This document shows positions 43,279 to 52,586 of a stretch of 64,000 bases of DNA, one piece after another. The position numbers and the translations under genes are program-made. The notes under the pieces were generated by a model. That model saw only the letters and a program-made list of their open reading frames with translations. It did not search any database and was not told the DNA's origin. This stretch comes from Fulvivirga ulvae (GTDB taxonomy: Bacteria > Bacteroidota > Bacteroidia > Cytophagales > Cyclobacteriaceae), in contig NZ_CP089981.1 in NCBI RefSeq assembly GCF_021389975.1, forward strand, positions 4,055,501-4,119,500, written 5' to 3'. The first letter of the stretch is position 1. Each line of letters begins with the position of its first letter.

Positions 43279-45606
43279 CTAGACTACAGTTTCATTTACA
43301 CGCTCCCGAAGTTGCCTGGCGGCAGCTATCATTTCTACCAGGGCAGTTTTTGTTTCTTTCCAGTCACGTGTTTTCAATCCACAATCGGGGTTTACCCAAA
43401 GCCGTTCTGCAGGTATTACTTTCTTTGCTTTTTCAAGCAAGGCCAGCATCTCAACCCTGGAAGGTACCCTTGGCGAATGGATATCATAAACCCCAGGTCC
43501 GATTTCGTTGGGATATTCAAAGCTGGCAAAGACATCTAATAATTCCATCTGAGAACGTGAACACTCGATAGTGATTACATCGGCATCCATAGCTGCAATA
43601 TTTTCGATAATGTCATTAAACTCTGAGTAGCACATATGGGTGTGGATCTGCGTTCCATCATTCACACCACTTGTAGCCAGCCTGAAGGCGCCGACAGCCC
43701 ACTCCAGATAAGCCGTCCAGTCAGATTTTCTCAACGGTAGCCCCTCACGGATAGCAGGTTCATCTACCTGTATTATTTCTATTCCTGCTTTTTCCAGGTC
43801 TATAACCTCATCTCTGATGGCCAGTGCTATTTGCTGGCATGTCTTGGCCCGTGGCTGATCATTACGTACAAATGACCACTGAAGAATGGTAACAGGTCCC
43901 GTTAGCATACCTTTAACAATCTTATCAGTCAGTGCTTGAGCATAGGCTGTCCATTCAACCGTCATAGCCGCCGGACGCTTAACATCTCCGTAAATAATGG
44001 GAGGTTTTACACATCTTGAACCATAGCTCTGTACCCAGCCATACTTTGTAAAAGCAAAGCCGTCCAGCTTTTCGCCGAAGTATTCCACCATATCATTTCG
44101 CTCAAACTCCCCGTGTACCAATACATCCATTTCTATATCTTCCTGCCAGCGGATGGCTTTCTCTATTTCCTGCTTTAGAAATGCATCATATTGCTTTTGG
44201 GTTACATTGCCCTTTTTAAAGTCAGCCCGCCATTTCCTTACCTCAGCAGTCTGAGGAAATGAACCAATGGTGGTAGTAGGGAAGAGGGGTAGTTCAAGGA
44301 GTTGGTTCTGAAGCTCTTTTCTTTCCGGAAACACAGACTTGCGCCTGAAGTCTTTTTCGGTAACAGCATGGAGTCTGTGAGAAACTTGTTCATTATGGAT
44401 CAACTCTGAGGTTTGCCTGCTTTTAATGGCATTGACATTACTATTAAACTCCTGCAGGTGAATATTTTCAACTTCATCTGACAACAAGTTTTTAAGTATT
44501 ACGATTTCATCCAGTTTCTGTCTGGCAAATGCCAGCCACTGTTTTAGCTCCGGTAAGAGAGTCTCGTTATCGTTTTCAAGATCCAGATTACATGGAGAGT
44601 GCAGGAGCGAGCATGATGCGGCAATAGTTATTCTCTCCTTTCCTATCTTTTCAGACACCTTTTGAATAGTGTCCAGGGATTGCCTGAAATCATTTTTCCA
44701 GATATTCCGTCCATCCACAAGTCCTAATGACAAATTGAGATTTACAGGCAATTGTTTCGAGTTCAGGATGTTGTTCAGTTGCTCAGGGCTGCGGATCAGA
44801 TCGATATGCAGGGTATCAACGGGTAATGAAAGTGCCAGGTCTAAATTGTCACCAAGGTCTCCGAAGTAGGTGGTTAGTATGATCTTAACCTGGGGAAACT
44901 GCTCATTAAGTGACTGGTAGGCATATTTAAGGGCCTCACGTTCTTTATCAGTTAAATCCATTACCAGGTAAGGCTCATCTACCTGAATATATTCCACCCC
45001 TAATTCAGTAAACTGCCTGAAAATATCGTGATAAACAGGAAGCAGCTGCTCAATGAGTTCTATCCTATGGAACCCTGATTCCTTTTCTTTACCGAGTAGC
45101 AAGTAAGACACGGGCCCAGGCACTACAGGTTTGGTAATTATGCCATTGGCTTTGGCTTCTTTGTATTCATCAAAAATTTTTGTTGAAGAAAGTGAAAACT
45201 GCTGGTCATTAGTGAATTCCGGCACGATATAGTGGTAGTTGGTATCAAACCACTTAGTCATTTCCATAGCAGTAATATCCAGGTCATCGTGCTGATAACC
45301 GCGGGCCATGGCAAAGTAAAGATCCAGATTGGATTTTGTATTGTCTTTTTTTAGCTCCTTGTATCGTTCAGGAATGGCACCAACAGTCAGAGTCATATCC
45401 AATATCTGGTCATAAAAAGAAAAGTCACCGGATGGGATCAGGTCTATTCCTGCATTCTTTTGAATTTTCCAATTGTGCGTGCGGATGTTTTTGCCGGTTT
45501 CAAGTAATTCTTCAACCGAAATTTTGCCTTTCCAGTAAGCCTCGCAGGCTTTTTTTAGTTCACGGTGGCTTCCAATAGACGGATAGCCCAAATTGTTTGT
45601 TTTCAT
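43279..45606 (-). CDS. metE: Cobalamin-independent methionine synthase
   Basis: Zinc enzyme that methylates homocysteine from 5-methyltetrahydropteroyltri-glutamate. 775 residues, two barrel domains as in the family. Zinc ligands are visible in HTHMCYSEF (His and Cys) and NPDCGLKTR (Cys), and substrate-binding segments occur in TTTIGSFPQTAEVRKWR and VDEPAIREG. A cobalamin riboswitch lies in the leader, so expression should fall when B12 is available, implying a B12-dependent MetH elsewhere (inference). Confidence 0.97.
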   Translation of the reverse strand: MKTNNLGYPSIGSHRELKKACEAYWKGKISVEELLETGKNIRTHNWKIQKNAGIDLIPSGDFSFYDQILDMTLTVGAIPERYKELKKDNTKSNLDLYFAMARGYQHDDLDITAMEMTKWFDTNYHYIVPEFTNDQQFSLSSTKIFDEYKEAKANGIITKPVVPGPVSYLLLGKEKESGFHRIELIEQLLPVYHDIFRQFTELGVEYIQVDEPYLVMDLTDKEREALKYAYQSLNEQFPQVKIILTTYFGDLGDNLDLALSLPVDTLHIDLIRSPEQLNNILNSKQLPVNLNLSLGLVDGRNIWKNDFRQSLDTIQKVSEKIGKERITIAASCSLLHSPCNLDLENDNETLLPELKQWLAFARQKLDEIVILKNLLSDEVENIHLQEFNSNVNAIKSRQTSELIHNEQVSHRLHAVTEKDFRRKSVFPERKELQNQLLELPLFPTTTIGSFPQTAEVRKWRADFKKGNVTQKQYDAFLKQEIEKAIRWQEDIEMDVLVHGEFERNDMVEYFGEKLDGFAFTKYGWVQSYGSRCVKPPIIYGDVKRPAAMTVEWTAYAQALTDKIVKGMLTGPVTILQWSFVRNDQPRAKTCQQIALAIRDEVIDLEKAGIEIIQVDEPAIREGLPLRKSDWTAYLEWAVGAFRLATSGVNDGTQIHTHMCYSEFNDIIENIAAMDADVITIECSRSQMELLDVFASFEYPNEIGPGVYDIHSPRVPSRVEMLALLEKAKKVIPAERLWVNPDCGLKTRDWKETKTALVEMIAAARQLRERVNETVV

Positions 45607-45789
45607 AGCTTAAGCTTTTAAGTAATTTGAATAATTAGTTAAAAGCTCTTCAGCTCAACTTCACCATGCTTTTAATGAATATAGATAGAAAGGTATGTGC
45701 ACACCTATACCCAGGTGGCATCAATATCTGTTCTGGCTAATACTTCAAATCGCGAAAGCATCGTCAAATCCTGTTATATACAGGACGAT

Positions 45790-45966
45790 AAAGGCAGGTC
45801 TCCTGGCTTTCCGATTCTTGTCGGCCTTCTCATACTGCTTTGAGTACAATGGCATTTGTCAACAAGAATAGCGCTACCCCTTTAAGAGGTCGGAATTACA
45901 GTTGCGCGTCAGCTCGTGATTTTCACACGATTCCCTATTATTTTCGGCTTTCACCGAAAACCCTTA
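45790..45966 (-). promoter_or_regulatory. Cobalamin (B12) riboswitch in the metE leader
   Basis: On the minus strand the leader contains the conserved B12 elements: a start like GGTTTTCGGTGAAAGCCGA, the core around GGGAATCGTGTGAAAATCAC, then CTGACGCGCAACTGTAA, and the B12 box AAGCCAGGAGACCTGCCT at its 3' end. A hairpin (TCCTG/CAGGA, 45769-45785) follows directly and may be part of the expression platform. About 180 bases separate it from the metE ATG. Confidence 0.92.
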
Positions 45967-46077
45967 CCGTTTTTGATTAAGAAATCAAGTAAAGAACTTA
46001 TTGAATGGAAAGTTAGGAATAAATTTTTTAGAACCGGAAAGGAGGGGTTAAAAATGTTGGCAAATTGGTATTCAGTA

Positions 46078-46175
46078 AGTCCGAAGTCGGAAGTCCGGAA
46101 ACCGGAGCTTTTTGTAAGTGGTGAACAGTGAACGGTGAACAGTAAATGGTGATCGGTGACTGGTAAACGGTAAGT
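46078..46175. repeat. Two adjacent 7-base-period repeat arrays
   Basis: First array, four units: AGTCCGA, AGTCGGA, AGTCCGG, AAACCGG (46078-46105). Second array, eight units: GGTGAAC, AGTGAAC, GGTGAAC, AGTAAAT, GGTGATC, GGTGACT, GGTAAAC, GGTAAGT (46120-46175). Units vary while the period is kept. A related array lies at 34985. Confidence 0.75.
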
Positions 46176-46429
46176 AATATTGGAATTTTAGATATTTCTA
46201 TAACTACCATCCCTCTTGAGGTGATTACAATACGTACCTTCAGAGCTAAATTGTGATCAATCGTAAAACCAGTGGAGTGAGTGAATCGGAAAAACAAGAA
46301 CTCTCAACGTAAGCTTACCAGCGAAATAAGATAAAACTGCCTCATTGCAATTTCACCCTTATCCGGGCTGGATTTGTGTTTGAGCTCTAATCAGGAAAGT
46401 TCACTGTATGGTGTCGGCGGCAGGAGGGG

Positions 46430-46451
46430 TGTCCCGGTTTTGCTACCGGGA
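46430..46451. repeat. Hairpin GTCCCGG / CCGGGAC downstream of the VOC gene
   Basis: Seven-base perfect inverted repeat with an 8-base loop, 24 bases beyond the VOC stop on the minus strand, with no T run. It may be a terminator without U tract or part of a dispersed repeat. Confidence 0.45.
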
Positions 46452-46474
46452 CGAAAGGTGTGTTTTTATATTCC

Positions 46475-46912
46475 TTACTCTTTTGGATAATCATAGCTTA
46501 CCATCCACTGTACATCGAACTTGTCTTTAAACATACTGAAATACGAACCCCAGGGCACATCACCGATAGGCATTTCAATGGCACCGCCTTCTGAAAGTTT
46601 GTCGTAGATGCGCTGTGCTTCATCTTTGCTGTCGGTCGATACGGATATGTAAAAATTGTTGCCCTGCGAAAGTTTCTGTCCCATCGATTCCAAGGCATCA
46701 GTGGCCATCAGCATATTGCCATCCCCGATGGGCAGCGCTATGTGCATTACTTTATTTTTAACTTCTTCCGACATGTTCTCGTGGCCCTCCATAGGCATAT
46801 CGCCGAACCGGATGATACCACCAAGGAATTCGCCTCCGAAAATAGATTGGTAAAAGTTGAAGGCCTCTTCCGTATTACCGGGGAAATTTAAATAGGGATT
46901 GATTTTTGTCAT
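46475..46912 (-). CDS. VOC-family protein, PhnB-like
   Basis: 145 residues of the vicinal oxygen chelate fold (PhnB/3-demethylubiquinone methyltransferase-like subgroup). Two beta-alpha-beta-beta-beta modules are visible: KINPYLNFPGNTEEAFNFYQ at the start, and a second part with GGAIEMPIGDVPWGSYFSMF and FDVQWMVSYD at the end. The catalytic role is not known for this subgroup. It is a single gene on the minus strand. Confidence 0.9.
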   Translation of the reverse strand: MTKINPYLNFPGNTEEAFNFYQSIFGGEFLGGIIRFGDMPMEGHENMSEEVKNKVMHIALPIGDGNMLMATDALESMGQKLSQGNNFYISVSTDSKDEAQRIYDKLSEGGAIEMPIGDVPWGSYFSMFKDKFDVQWMVSYDYPKE

Positions 46913-47052
46913 GGTTGTTTTGATTTTGTTTTAGGCAAAAATATAAGAATAAACCACCTGACAGCGTGTGCAAATCCGCCAATGATCAGGGGCGAAAGCG
47001 GCGGAATTTATATAACAGTAGGTATCTGCTGTTCAAATTGTTATTATAACTA

Positions 47053-47691
47053 TCACCTTATATAGTAAAACAACTCCTTATCCTTATTAATAATCTCAAT
47101 ACGCTGGTCTGAGTAATATTTAAAACCAGTACCAAAGGGAATGCCAATCCCTTCTGTACCTGAAAGATGCACGGCCTTTTTCAGATCGCTCCACTGATTG
47201 GCCTCATCATGTGCACCAATGATGTAAGGCACCAGCTTCATCATCTCTACAGACTCGTTATCTGCTGCAAAGGGGACCCGATCACCTAATTGAATAGCAC
47301 CGGCTGATATGCCGATCAGAACTGCCCCGGACACATATCTTTCTTTGATAATGCCGGCAGCTCCGGTTTCTGATAACCTTTCCCATCCCGCTATTACATC
47401 ACCTCCGGCCAGTAATATAAGGTCAGCGTGTTGCAGGTCTTGCTTGTCGGTTGCCGTAAATTCAGAAGAAATCATCCTACAATCCATTATTTGCAGGTTC
47501 TTCATGCCTTCCTTAAAAAGTTCGTAAAACTCAGGCTGATTGCCATTAGACCAGCCGATGTAGACTGCTTTGATGTTTACTTTGCCGATATCGTCTTTTA
47601 CAGAAGCCAGAAAATACTGTCCTGTGGTATCTCGTGAAAACAACAGCTGACTATCAGATAGCAGGTATATTGGTTTTATATTACTTATCAA
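47053..47691 (-). CDS. Peptidase family S51 (dipeptidase E-like) protein
   Basis: 212 residues with a class I glutamine-amidotransferase-like fold. The nucleophile elbow GISAGA, the preceding glycine-rich LLAGGDVIAG, and HDEANQWSD match peptidase E/cyanophycinase-type serine peptidases. It would cleave Asp-X dipeptides or related substrates. The start is a TTG at 47691; no ATG is available upstream before the first strand. It is divergent from the methyltransferase at 47934. Confidence 0.85.
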   Translation of the reverse strand: MISNIKPIYLLSDSQLLFSRDTTGQYFLASVKDDIGKVNIKAVYIGWSNGNQPEFYELFKEGMKNLQIMDCRMISSEFTATDKQDLQHADLILLAGGDVIAGWERLSETGAAGIIKERYVSGAVLIGISAGAIQLGDRVPFAADNESVEMMKLVPYIIGAHDEANQWSDLKKAVHLSGTEGIGIPFGTGFKYYSDQRIEIINKDKELFYYIR

Positions 47692-47933
47692 TGTGAAATG
47701 CTTATGGTCTTGATTATCATGTGTTTGTTTTTGAGTATCCCAACTGGCATGTCGAAGTTAAATATTTTTGTGGGAGGCTAAGAAGAAATGCTGTTTGAAA
47801 TTAACCTTAAAAGATTCGCAAAAGACGTTGTCGTCTGTGTGAAAAGTTGCTATTTTAATTATTGTTGAGCTAATGTTCGCACGATTCAGGTTGATTTCCC
47901 AACAAAACAGTTCTCACTTTATTAAAGAAGATC

Positions 47934-49547
47934 ATGCTATCAAAAAAAGAACAGGCTGTACTCAGAAGCAGGATATTCCGGCATCTGGATGGTATTGTTA
48001 CTGCCCCCTCGGCATATGCTTTAAAAGCACATGGCGTAACTGATTTTTTACTGGCCAGAAAAAAGACTGACCTGCGCGCCATTGCCACTCAATTTAAAGC
48101 TAATGAAGGATATCTGAACGTTGCGCTGAGGGCTTTGTGCTCCCAGGGGTGGCTCATACAGCATATAGATAATGAAGCCGATAGCATTACATTTGAAACC
48201 AATGATCGCTCGGAAGCGGCTTTCACACTTTTTTCAAAGTATAAAGATGTTGTAGAGCTGCTTATACTTTCGGAAAAGTACCATAGCCGGCGATTTGAAA
48301 TGGAGCCTTTTCTGAAGCTGGAAGACATATTCAGTAAACTAGGGAATAAATATGAGCAATCTTCGTCAGCTTCCGTCACGGAGGAGGAAGTTCATCAACA
48401 AATTCTGACACACATTGAGGGGATAGTAGTCGGGCCTACACTGGTTCACCTGGGTATGAGCGGCATGTTTCATAAATACTTTATGGAAACCCGGTTTAAG
48501 GCGGAGGAATTTCACAAAGATGCAGAAGGGTTCGGGCGCTTGCTGGACATATTGACCCAGCTAAAATGGTTTAACAAGATCAATGGTACTTACGAATTTA
48601 CGGAGGAGGGTCTGTTTTTCGCCAGACGGGCCAGCGCCTATGGAGTTACCGTCTCTTACATACCCACACTCAGAAAGCTCAACGACCTTATTTTCGGTGA
48701 CCCTACTATACTGAAAGGGCTGGATGCCAATGGGAATGAGAAGCACGTTGACCGGGAAATGAACGTATGGGGGAGTGGCGGTGCCCACGCCGCTTATTTT
48801 AAAGTGGTGGACGAGATCATTATCGAGATATTCAACAGACCGCTCAACGAACAGCCGAAGGGAATTTTGGATATGGGCTGTGGGAACGGAGCCTTTTTGA
48901 AGCATCTATTCGGGGTAGTGGCAAACCAGACTTCCAGGGGCAGGGTGCTCGAAGAACACCCCCTGCTGTTGATCGGCGTGGACTATAATGAGGCTGCACT
49001 GAAAGTGTCGAAGGCAAACCTTATACAGGCAGATATTTGGGCCAAGATCATTTGGGGAGATATCGGTAAGCCGGACGTGCTAGCTTCTGACCTGAAAGAG
49101 GCCTACAATATTGACCTGAAAGATTTACTCAATGTACGCACCTTTCTGGATCATAACCGTATTTGGGAGGAGCCGGAGAAGAAAGATAACCTGCGGATCA
49201 GCACCTCAACCGGAGCGTATTGCAGTGAGGGCAGGAGGTTGAATAACAACCTTGTATCTGAGTCTCTCAGACAGCATTTTAAAAAATGGACACCTTATGT
49301 GCAGCAATATGGCCTGCTGCTCATCGAACTGCATACAGTCCGCCCTGAACTGGTAGCCGAGAACCTGGGTAAAACAGCCGCCACGGCGTACGATGTTACA
49401 CACGGCTACTCAGACCAGTACATTGTAGAGGTCGAAGAGTTTATCAAAGTACTTCAGGATGCAGGCCTTACCCATGACAAGGAGGTATTCAGAAAGTACC
49501 CTGACTCAGCATTGGCAACAGTGACGATCAATCTGTTCAAGGCCTGA
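47934..49547 (+). CDS. Class I SAM methyltransferase with duplicated N-terminal winged-helix domain
   Basis: 537 residues. Two related N-terminal modules are visible, beginning IFRHLDGIVTAPSAYALKAH (~residue 14) and ILTHIEGIVVGPTLVHLGMS (~158). Both resemble the dimerisation winged helix of O-methyltransferases. The catalytic domain has motif I DMGCGNGAFLKHLF and the acidic ribose-binding residue in IGVDYNEAAL. It resembles polyketide-associated (AprA-related) methyltransferases in layout, though no secondary-metabolite genes are nearby. The substrate is unknown. Confidence 0.75.
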   Translation: MLSKKEQAVLRSRIFRHLDGIVTAPSAYALKAHGVTDFLLARKKTDLRAIATQFKANEGYLNVALRALCSQGWLIQHIDNEADSITFETNDRSEAAFTLFSKYKDVVELLILSEKYHSRRFEMEPFLKLEDIFSKLGNKYEQSSSASVTEEEVHQQILTHIEGIVVGPTLVHLGMSGMFHKYFMETRFKAEEFHKDAEGFGRLLDILTQLKWFNKINGTYEFTEEGLFFARRASAYGVTVSYIPTLRKLNDLIFGDPTILKGLDANGNEKHVDREMNVWGSGGAHAAYFKVVDEIIIEIFNRPLNEQPKGILDMGCGNGAFLKHLFGVVANQTSRGRVLEEHPLLLIGVDYNEAALKVSKANLIQADIWAKIIWGDIGKPDVLASDLKEAYNIDLKDLLNVRTFLDHNRIWEEPEKKDNLRISTSTGAYCSEGRRLNNNLVSESLRQHFKKWTPYVQQYGLLLIELHTVRPELVAENLGKTAATAYDVTHGYSDQYIVEVEEFIKVLQDAGLTHDKEVFRKYPDSALATVTINLFKA

Positions 49548-49581
49548 CAGAATACCTCGCATAGGCGGTTTTTCAAGCAAC

Positions 49582-51888
49582 TTACTTCTTTACGATCTTA
49601 ACCGTTTCCGTAAGGTTGTTATCAAAATGAACATTTACAAAGTAAAATCCCTGAGATAAAAAATGCATATCTATGGTGGACAGATCAGGTTTAACCTGTT
49701 TCGGGCAGTCAATCTCCATACCTAAAACATTAAAAAGTCTGACTTCTGAAATACCCGACCCTTTTGAGCGGATATACAGCAGGTCTCGTGCCGGATTCGG
49801 ATAAACCGTTACATCTAATCCTACACTGGCCGCATATAGCTCATAGATCATTGAAGCGGACAAAGCATAGTTATAGATCCTGAAGTCATCCAGGCTTCCA
49901 TCCAGATAGGGGTCAGTCGGATATTGTGAGCGACCGATAAAGTTATTTGTTGTGCTGCCCAGATCGTAAGGGTTGAAGGTGACAGAATTATTTGTATTGG
50001 CCACTTCACCGTCAACATATAAAGTGCACTGATCTCCAAATAAGGTCACCGCTACGTGTACCCACTTTCCGGTAGGCAGTGCACCCGTATTGACTTGATG
50101 TTCTTCATCGCCATTTTTGATCACGAACCGTAAAGTGCCTGTTCCAGAATTGCCCGTTAAGAACATATATTCAGAGGTGTTATTGCCAAAATCGAATATA
50201 CGTGACCAGTCATGGTTTTCGTCAAGTTTTACCCACGTCATGATCGTCATATCAGCGGCAGTGCTCAATATACCTTCAGGTACCAGCAGGTGATCATCCA
50301 CACCATCCAGACTGATGGCGTCATTCAATTTACCTCTCACAAACACAGGCCCATTGACACTATCGGCGTGCAGCTCACTGCCTGAAACATCGTCCGTATT
50401 TTGTTCAAAGGTATAGTGAGCGATTAATCCGGTAGGGTAATTCATATTGATCACGAAACTTTGCTGAGAAAGTGCACCACAACTGTTTTTGAAATTGACG
50501 GTACATGTGGTGTCACTGGTGATATCGCTGATGGTGATCTCATGGGACGTTTCTCCCGTGCTCCAGCTTATACTTCCATCAGTGGGTTGTACACTGAGAG
50601 TAACACTGGCACCGGAATCTATGGCTGCATAGGCAGTCTGGACACGATCACCACCAATCTGCATATAAGGAGTCAGGGACGTGGGGCTGCAGTCAGTTCC
50701 CAGAGAGCGGGTTAGGGTGCCCAGGCCGGGCTGATCAAAAGTAGTAGGGTGGCCTCCGGGACCACTTTCAGGTCTTTGTTTTTCTACCATGGCCGTGATG
50801 TAGGGGATTTTATCTGCCTGCCCCAGGCGCCTGCCGTAGTGGTTGTATATCATTTCCCATATACCGCGATATTCTCCACGTCCTGCATTAGACACCACCG
50901 TGTGTTCGTTGTACCGGCAGTTGATCCAGCTATACCAGACATACTTGGCGAAAGGCACCTCTTCACCGTAATTATACTTTGCAGCATATTCAGCCCCTTT
51001 TCTAAATCTGTTGTTATCATACCCATACATATCATCTCCCTGGTTCCAGGCTATTTCGCAAAAGCTTGCCATCAGGCCAACGCCTAACAACGTATGCCCT
51101 TGATCACGACCACTTTCCTGCCACTGCCCCAGTTGGTCTGAAAATAAATGGGGGACCACATGCTTTATAGCACCATTACCACCCCCATATTTGAAATAGT
51201 TGATGCCTTTGTTATATATTTCACGGTTGTCGCAAAGTATGCCGATAGCCAGCATAGCCGCCATATTGCATAAGTCCCAGTTGGCCCAGTAGTTTGTGAT
51301 GCATGCATCATTGTGGTCAGCACCATGTTCATTGCCCAGTAAAAAGCGCTCTACCAAAGGGTAATAGAATACATTCAGCATATAGTTTTGAAACCGGGGC
51401 AGCTCAAAGCCCGGATAGTCACGCATAAGCTCTGCGACATTAGCAAACTGGTAACCGAAAAGTCCGGAGGCAAGATACCGGTCGGTATTACCTGTCAGCG
51501 TTTTATGTGTGACCGACCAGGCATTCAGTATCTCTACAGCTTTATCCCCATGAGCAGTATTGCCGGTGATTTTCCACATCAAAGCATGCTGGTAAGCCGC
51601 TGCAATATCCTTATAAAGTACTGCCACATTATCACCTGTCCCATGTCTTGAAACAGTTTCCGCCGGCCGTGGTGACCAGCTAAGCTTTGCATAAGGACTC
51701 GCCACCAACACCTCGAAACCAGATTTCCATGGCTCTTTTCCTGCATTCACGTTCTCTCTCATCCTTTCAAAATCAGACTGCGTGTGCAGTATGCCCGGAT
51801 GGACAAAGGGTTGAGCCATGCTCTGAAAAGATATTGCTCCGGCAAAAATTAAAACCAATAGACCCGCTAAGCGGAGAGCTACTTTCAT
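49582..51888 (-). CDS. Secreted alginate-lyase-like protein with LamG and type IX secretion sorting domains
   Basis: 768 residues. Signal peptide to about residue 25 (AISFQSMAQ). The alginate_lyase (PL-type alpha/alpha barrel) region runs ~40-390, with NYWANWDLCNMAAMLAIG as the family core and SGRDQGHTLLGV following. An Ig-like segment (~420-490), a LamG/concanavalin domain (~490-680; GKLNDAISLDGVDDHLLV) and a type A sorting domain (VYPNPARDLLYI to the C-terminus) follow. It should be a surface or secreted polysaccharide-acting protein. The substrate is not certain. Confidence 0.85.
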   Translation of the reverse strand: MKVALRLAGLLVLIFAGAISFQSMAQPFVHPGILHTQSDFERMRENVNAGKEPWKSGFEVLVASPYAKLSWSPRPAETVSRHGTGDNVAVLYKDIAAAYQHALMWKITGNTAHGDKAVEILNAWSVTHKTLTGNTDRYLASGLFGYQFANVAELMRDYPGFELPRFQNYMLNVFYYPLVERFLLGNEHGADHNDACITNYWANWDLCNMAAMLAIGILCDNREIYNKGINYFKYGGGNGAIKHVVPHLFSDQLGQWQESGRDQGHTLLGVGLMASFCEIAWNQGDDMYGYDNNRFRKGAEYAAKYNYGEEVPFAKYVWYSWINCRYNEHTVVSNAGRGEYRGIWEMIYNHYGRRLGQADKIPYITAMVEKQRPESGPGGHPTTFDQPGLGTLTRSLGTDCSPTSLTPYMQIGGDRVQTAYAAIDSGASVTLSVQPTDGSISWSTGETSHEITISDITSDTTCTVNFKNSCGALSQQSFVINMNYPTGLIAHYTFEQNTDDVSGSELHADSVNGPVFVRGKLNDAISLDGVDDHLLVPEGILSTAADMTIMTWVKLDENHDWSRIFDFGNNTSEYMFLTGNSGTGTLRFVIKNGDEEHQVNTGALPTGKWVHVAVTLFGDQCTLYVDGEVANTNNSVTFNPYDLGSTTNNFIGRSQYPTDPYLDGSLDDFRIYNYALSASMIYELYAASVGLDVTVYPNPARDLLYIRSKGSGISEVRLFNVLGMEIDCPKQVKPDLSTIDMHFLSQGFYFVNVHFDNNLTETVKIVKK

Positions 51889-52586
51889 ATGATAAGTTGT
51901 TTGTTTACTATAATAAATGTTTGAACATATAATTTCATTAAAACCGGCTGACTATGATTTTAAATGAAAATTAATAATACATAAAAGGGGAATTAATTTT
52001 TGGGGCTCATAAAGAAAGTGAAAAGTGTTTAAACGACCAAATTGAAGTTTTATAGTTGAAACTTATACTTCAACCACTGAAATTTTAATCATTACAATTT
52101 AAGGAATTTACTGGTGAATGTTTCTTTATAAGCACGCGGTACAACCTCTGCGTTAGATAAGAAAATCCGGTTGCCTGAGACTCAAGGTTAACCAGGGAAG
52201 ATTTGTGAACGCGCATAAATTTGAAAGGAGCTAATTTATGTTCCCTAAAAGACAATGTTTCCGAACTAAACTACTGACAACAAATAGTTTGAGGGGTAGG
52301 GAAAAAAATAAAGTATAAAAATTTGATATGGAGCTTCTTAACCCATTCAGTATAAATTTAAGCCTGTCAATTTGAAGTATCGTCGCAAAAAAGACCCCAC
52401 AACAAATACTATGAATGAGTCTTCATCGGGAAGGATATTTTAGTGGGGATTGGAAAATGAGCCATTATTTATAAATTTAAACAAAAGTATGACTATGAGC
52501 GAAAGGGAGAGGTTTGATACATTCTAATCTCCGGTAATCATAGCTTAGCGTTACTAACTATTGGAAGCAAATATTATTAATAATAG
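51889..52586. other. Long intergenic region with a LytTR relic
   Basis: About 700 bases with no intact gene. The minus strand from 52275 to 52092 has a decayed LytTR domain (separate entry). 52276-52586 is AT-rich, with no recognisable coding sequence. Confidence 0.6.
52092..52275 (-). pseudogene. Remnant of a LytTR DNA-binding domain
   Basis: One minus-strand frame reads TLSFREHKLAPFKFMRVHKS then SLVNLES, the hallmark F-x-R-x-H-K-S...VN of LytTR proteins. A second frame continues with RIFLSNAEVVPRAYKETF and ends at TAA (52092). The expected domain order is intact but split by a frameshift near 52170. The 5' half, including any receiver domain, is missing. It is thus a decayed regulator gene, near but not identical to the intact LytTR gene at 62391. 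Confidence 0.7.

Larger units (their letters stand above)
45967..46474. other. Intergenic region upstream of the metE riboswitch
   Basis: Should contain the metE promoter (minus strand). It also holds the 7-base-period repeats and a GTCCCGG hairpin listed separately. No credible coding sequence is seen. Confidence 0.5.

Noticed and set aside
45916..46131. 71-residue plus-strand frame upstream of metE
   Set aside because: It lies over the riboswitch and the 7-base repeats on the opposite strand; its composition is explained by them.
46120..46175. Repeats as a possible CRISPR array
   Set aside because: Units are 7 bases with no spacers and no cas genes nearby.
46028..46297. 89-residue minus-strand frame
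   Set aside because: It crosses the 7-base-period arrays and has no ribosome-binding site or family resemblance.
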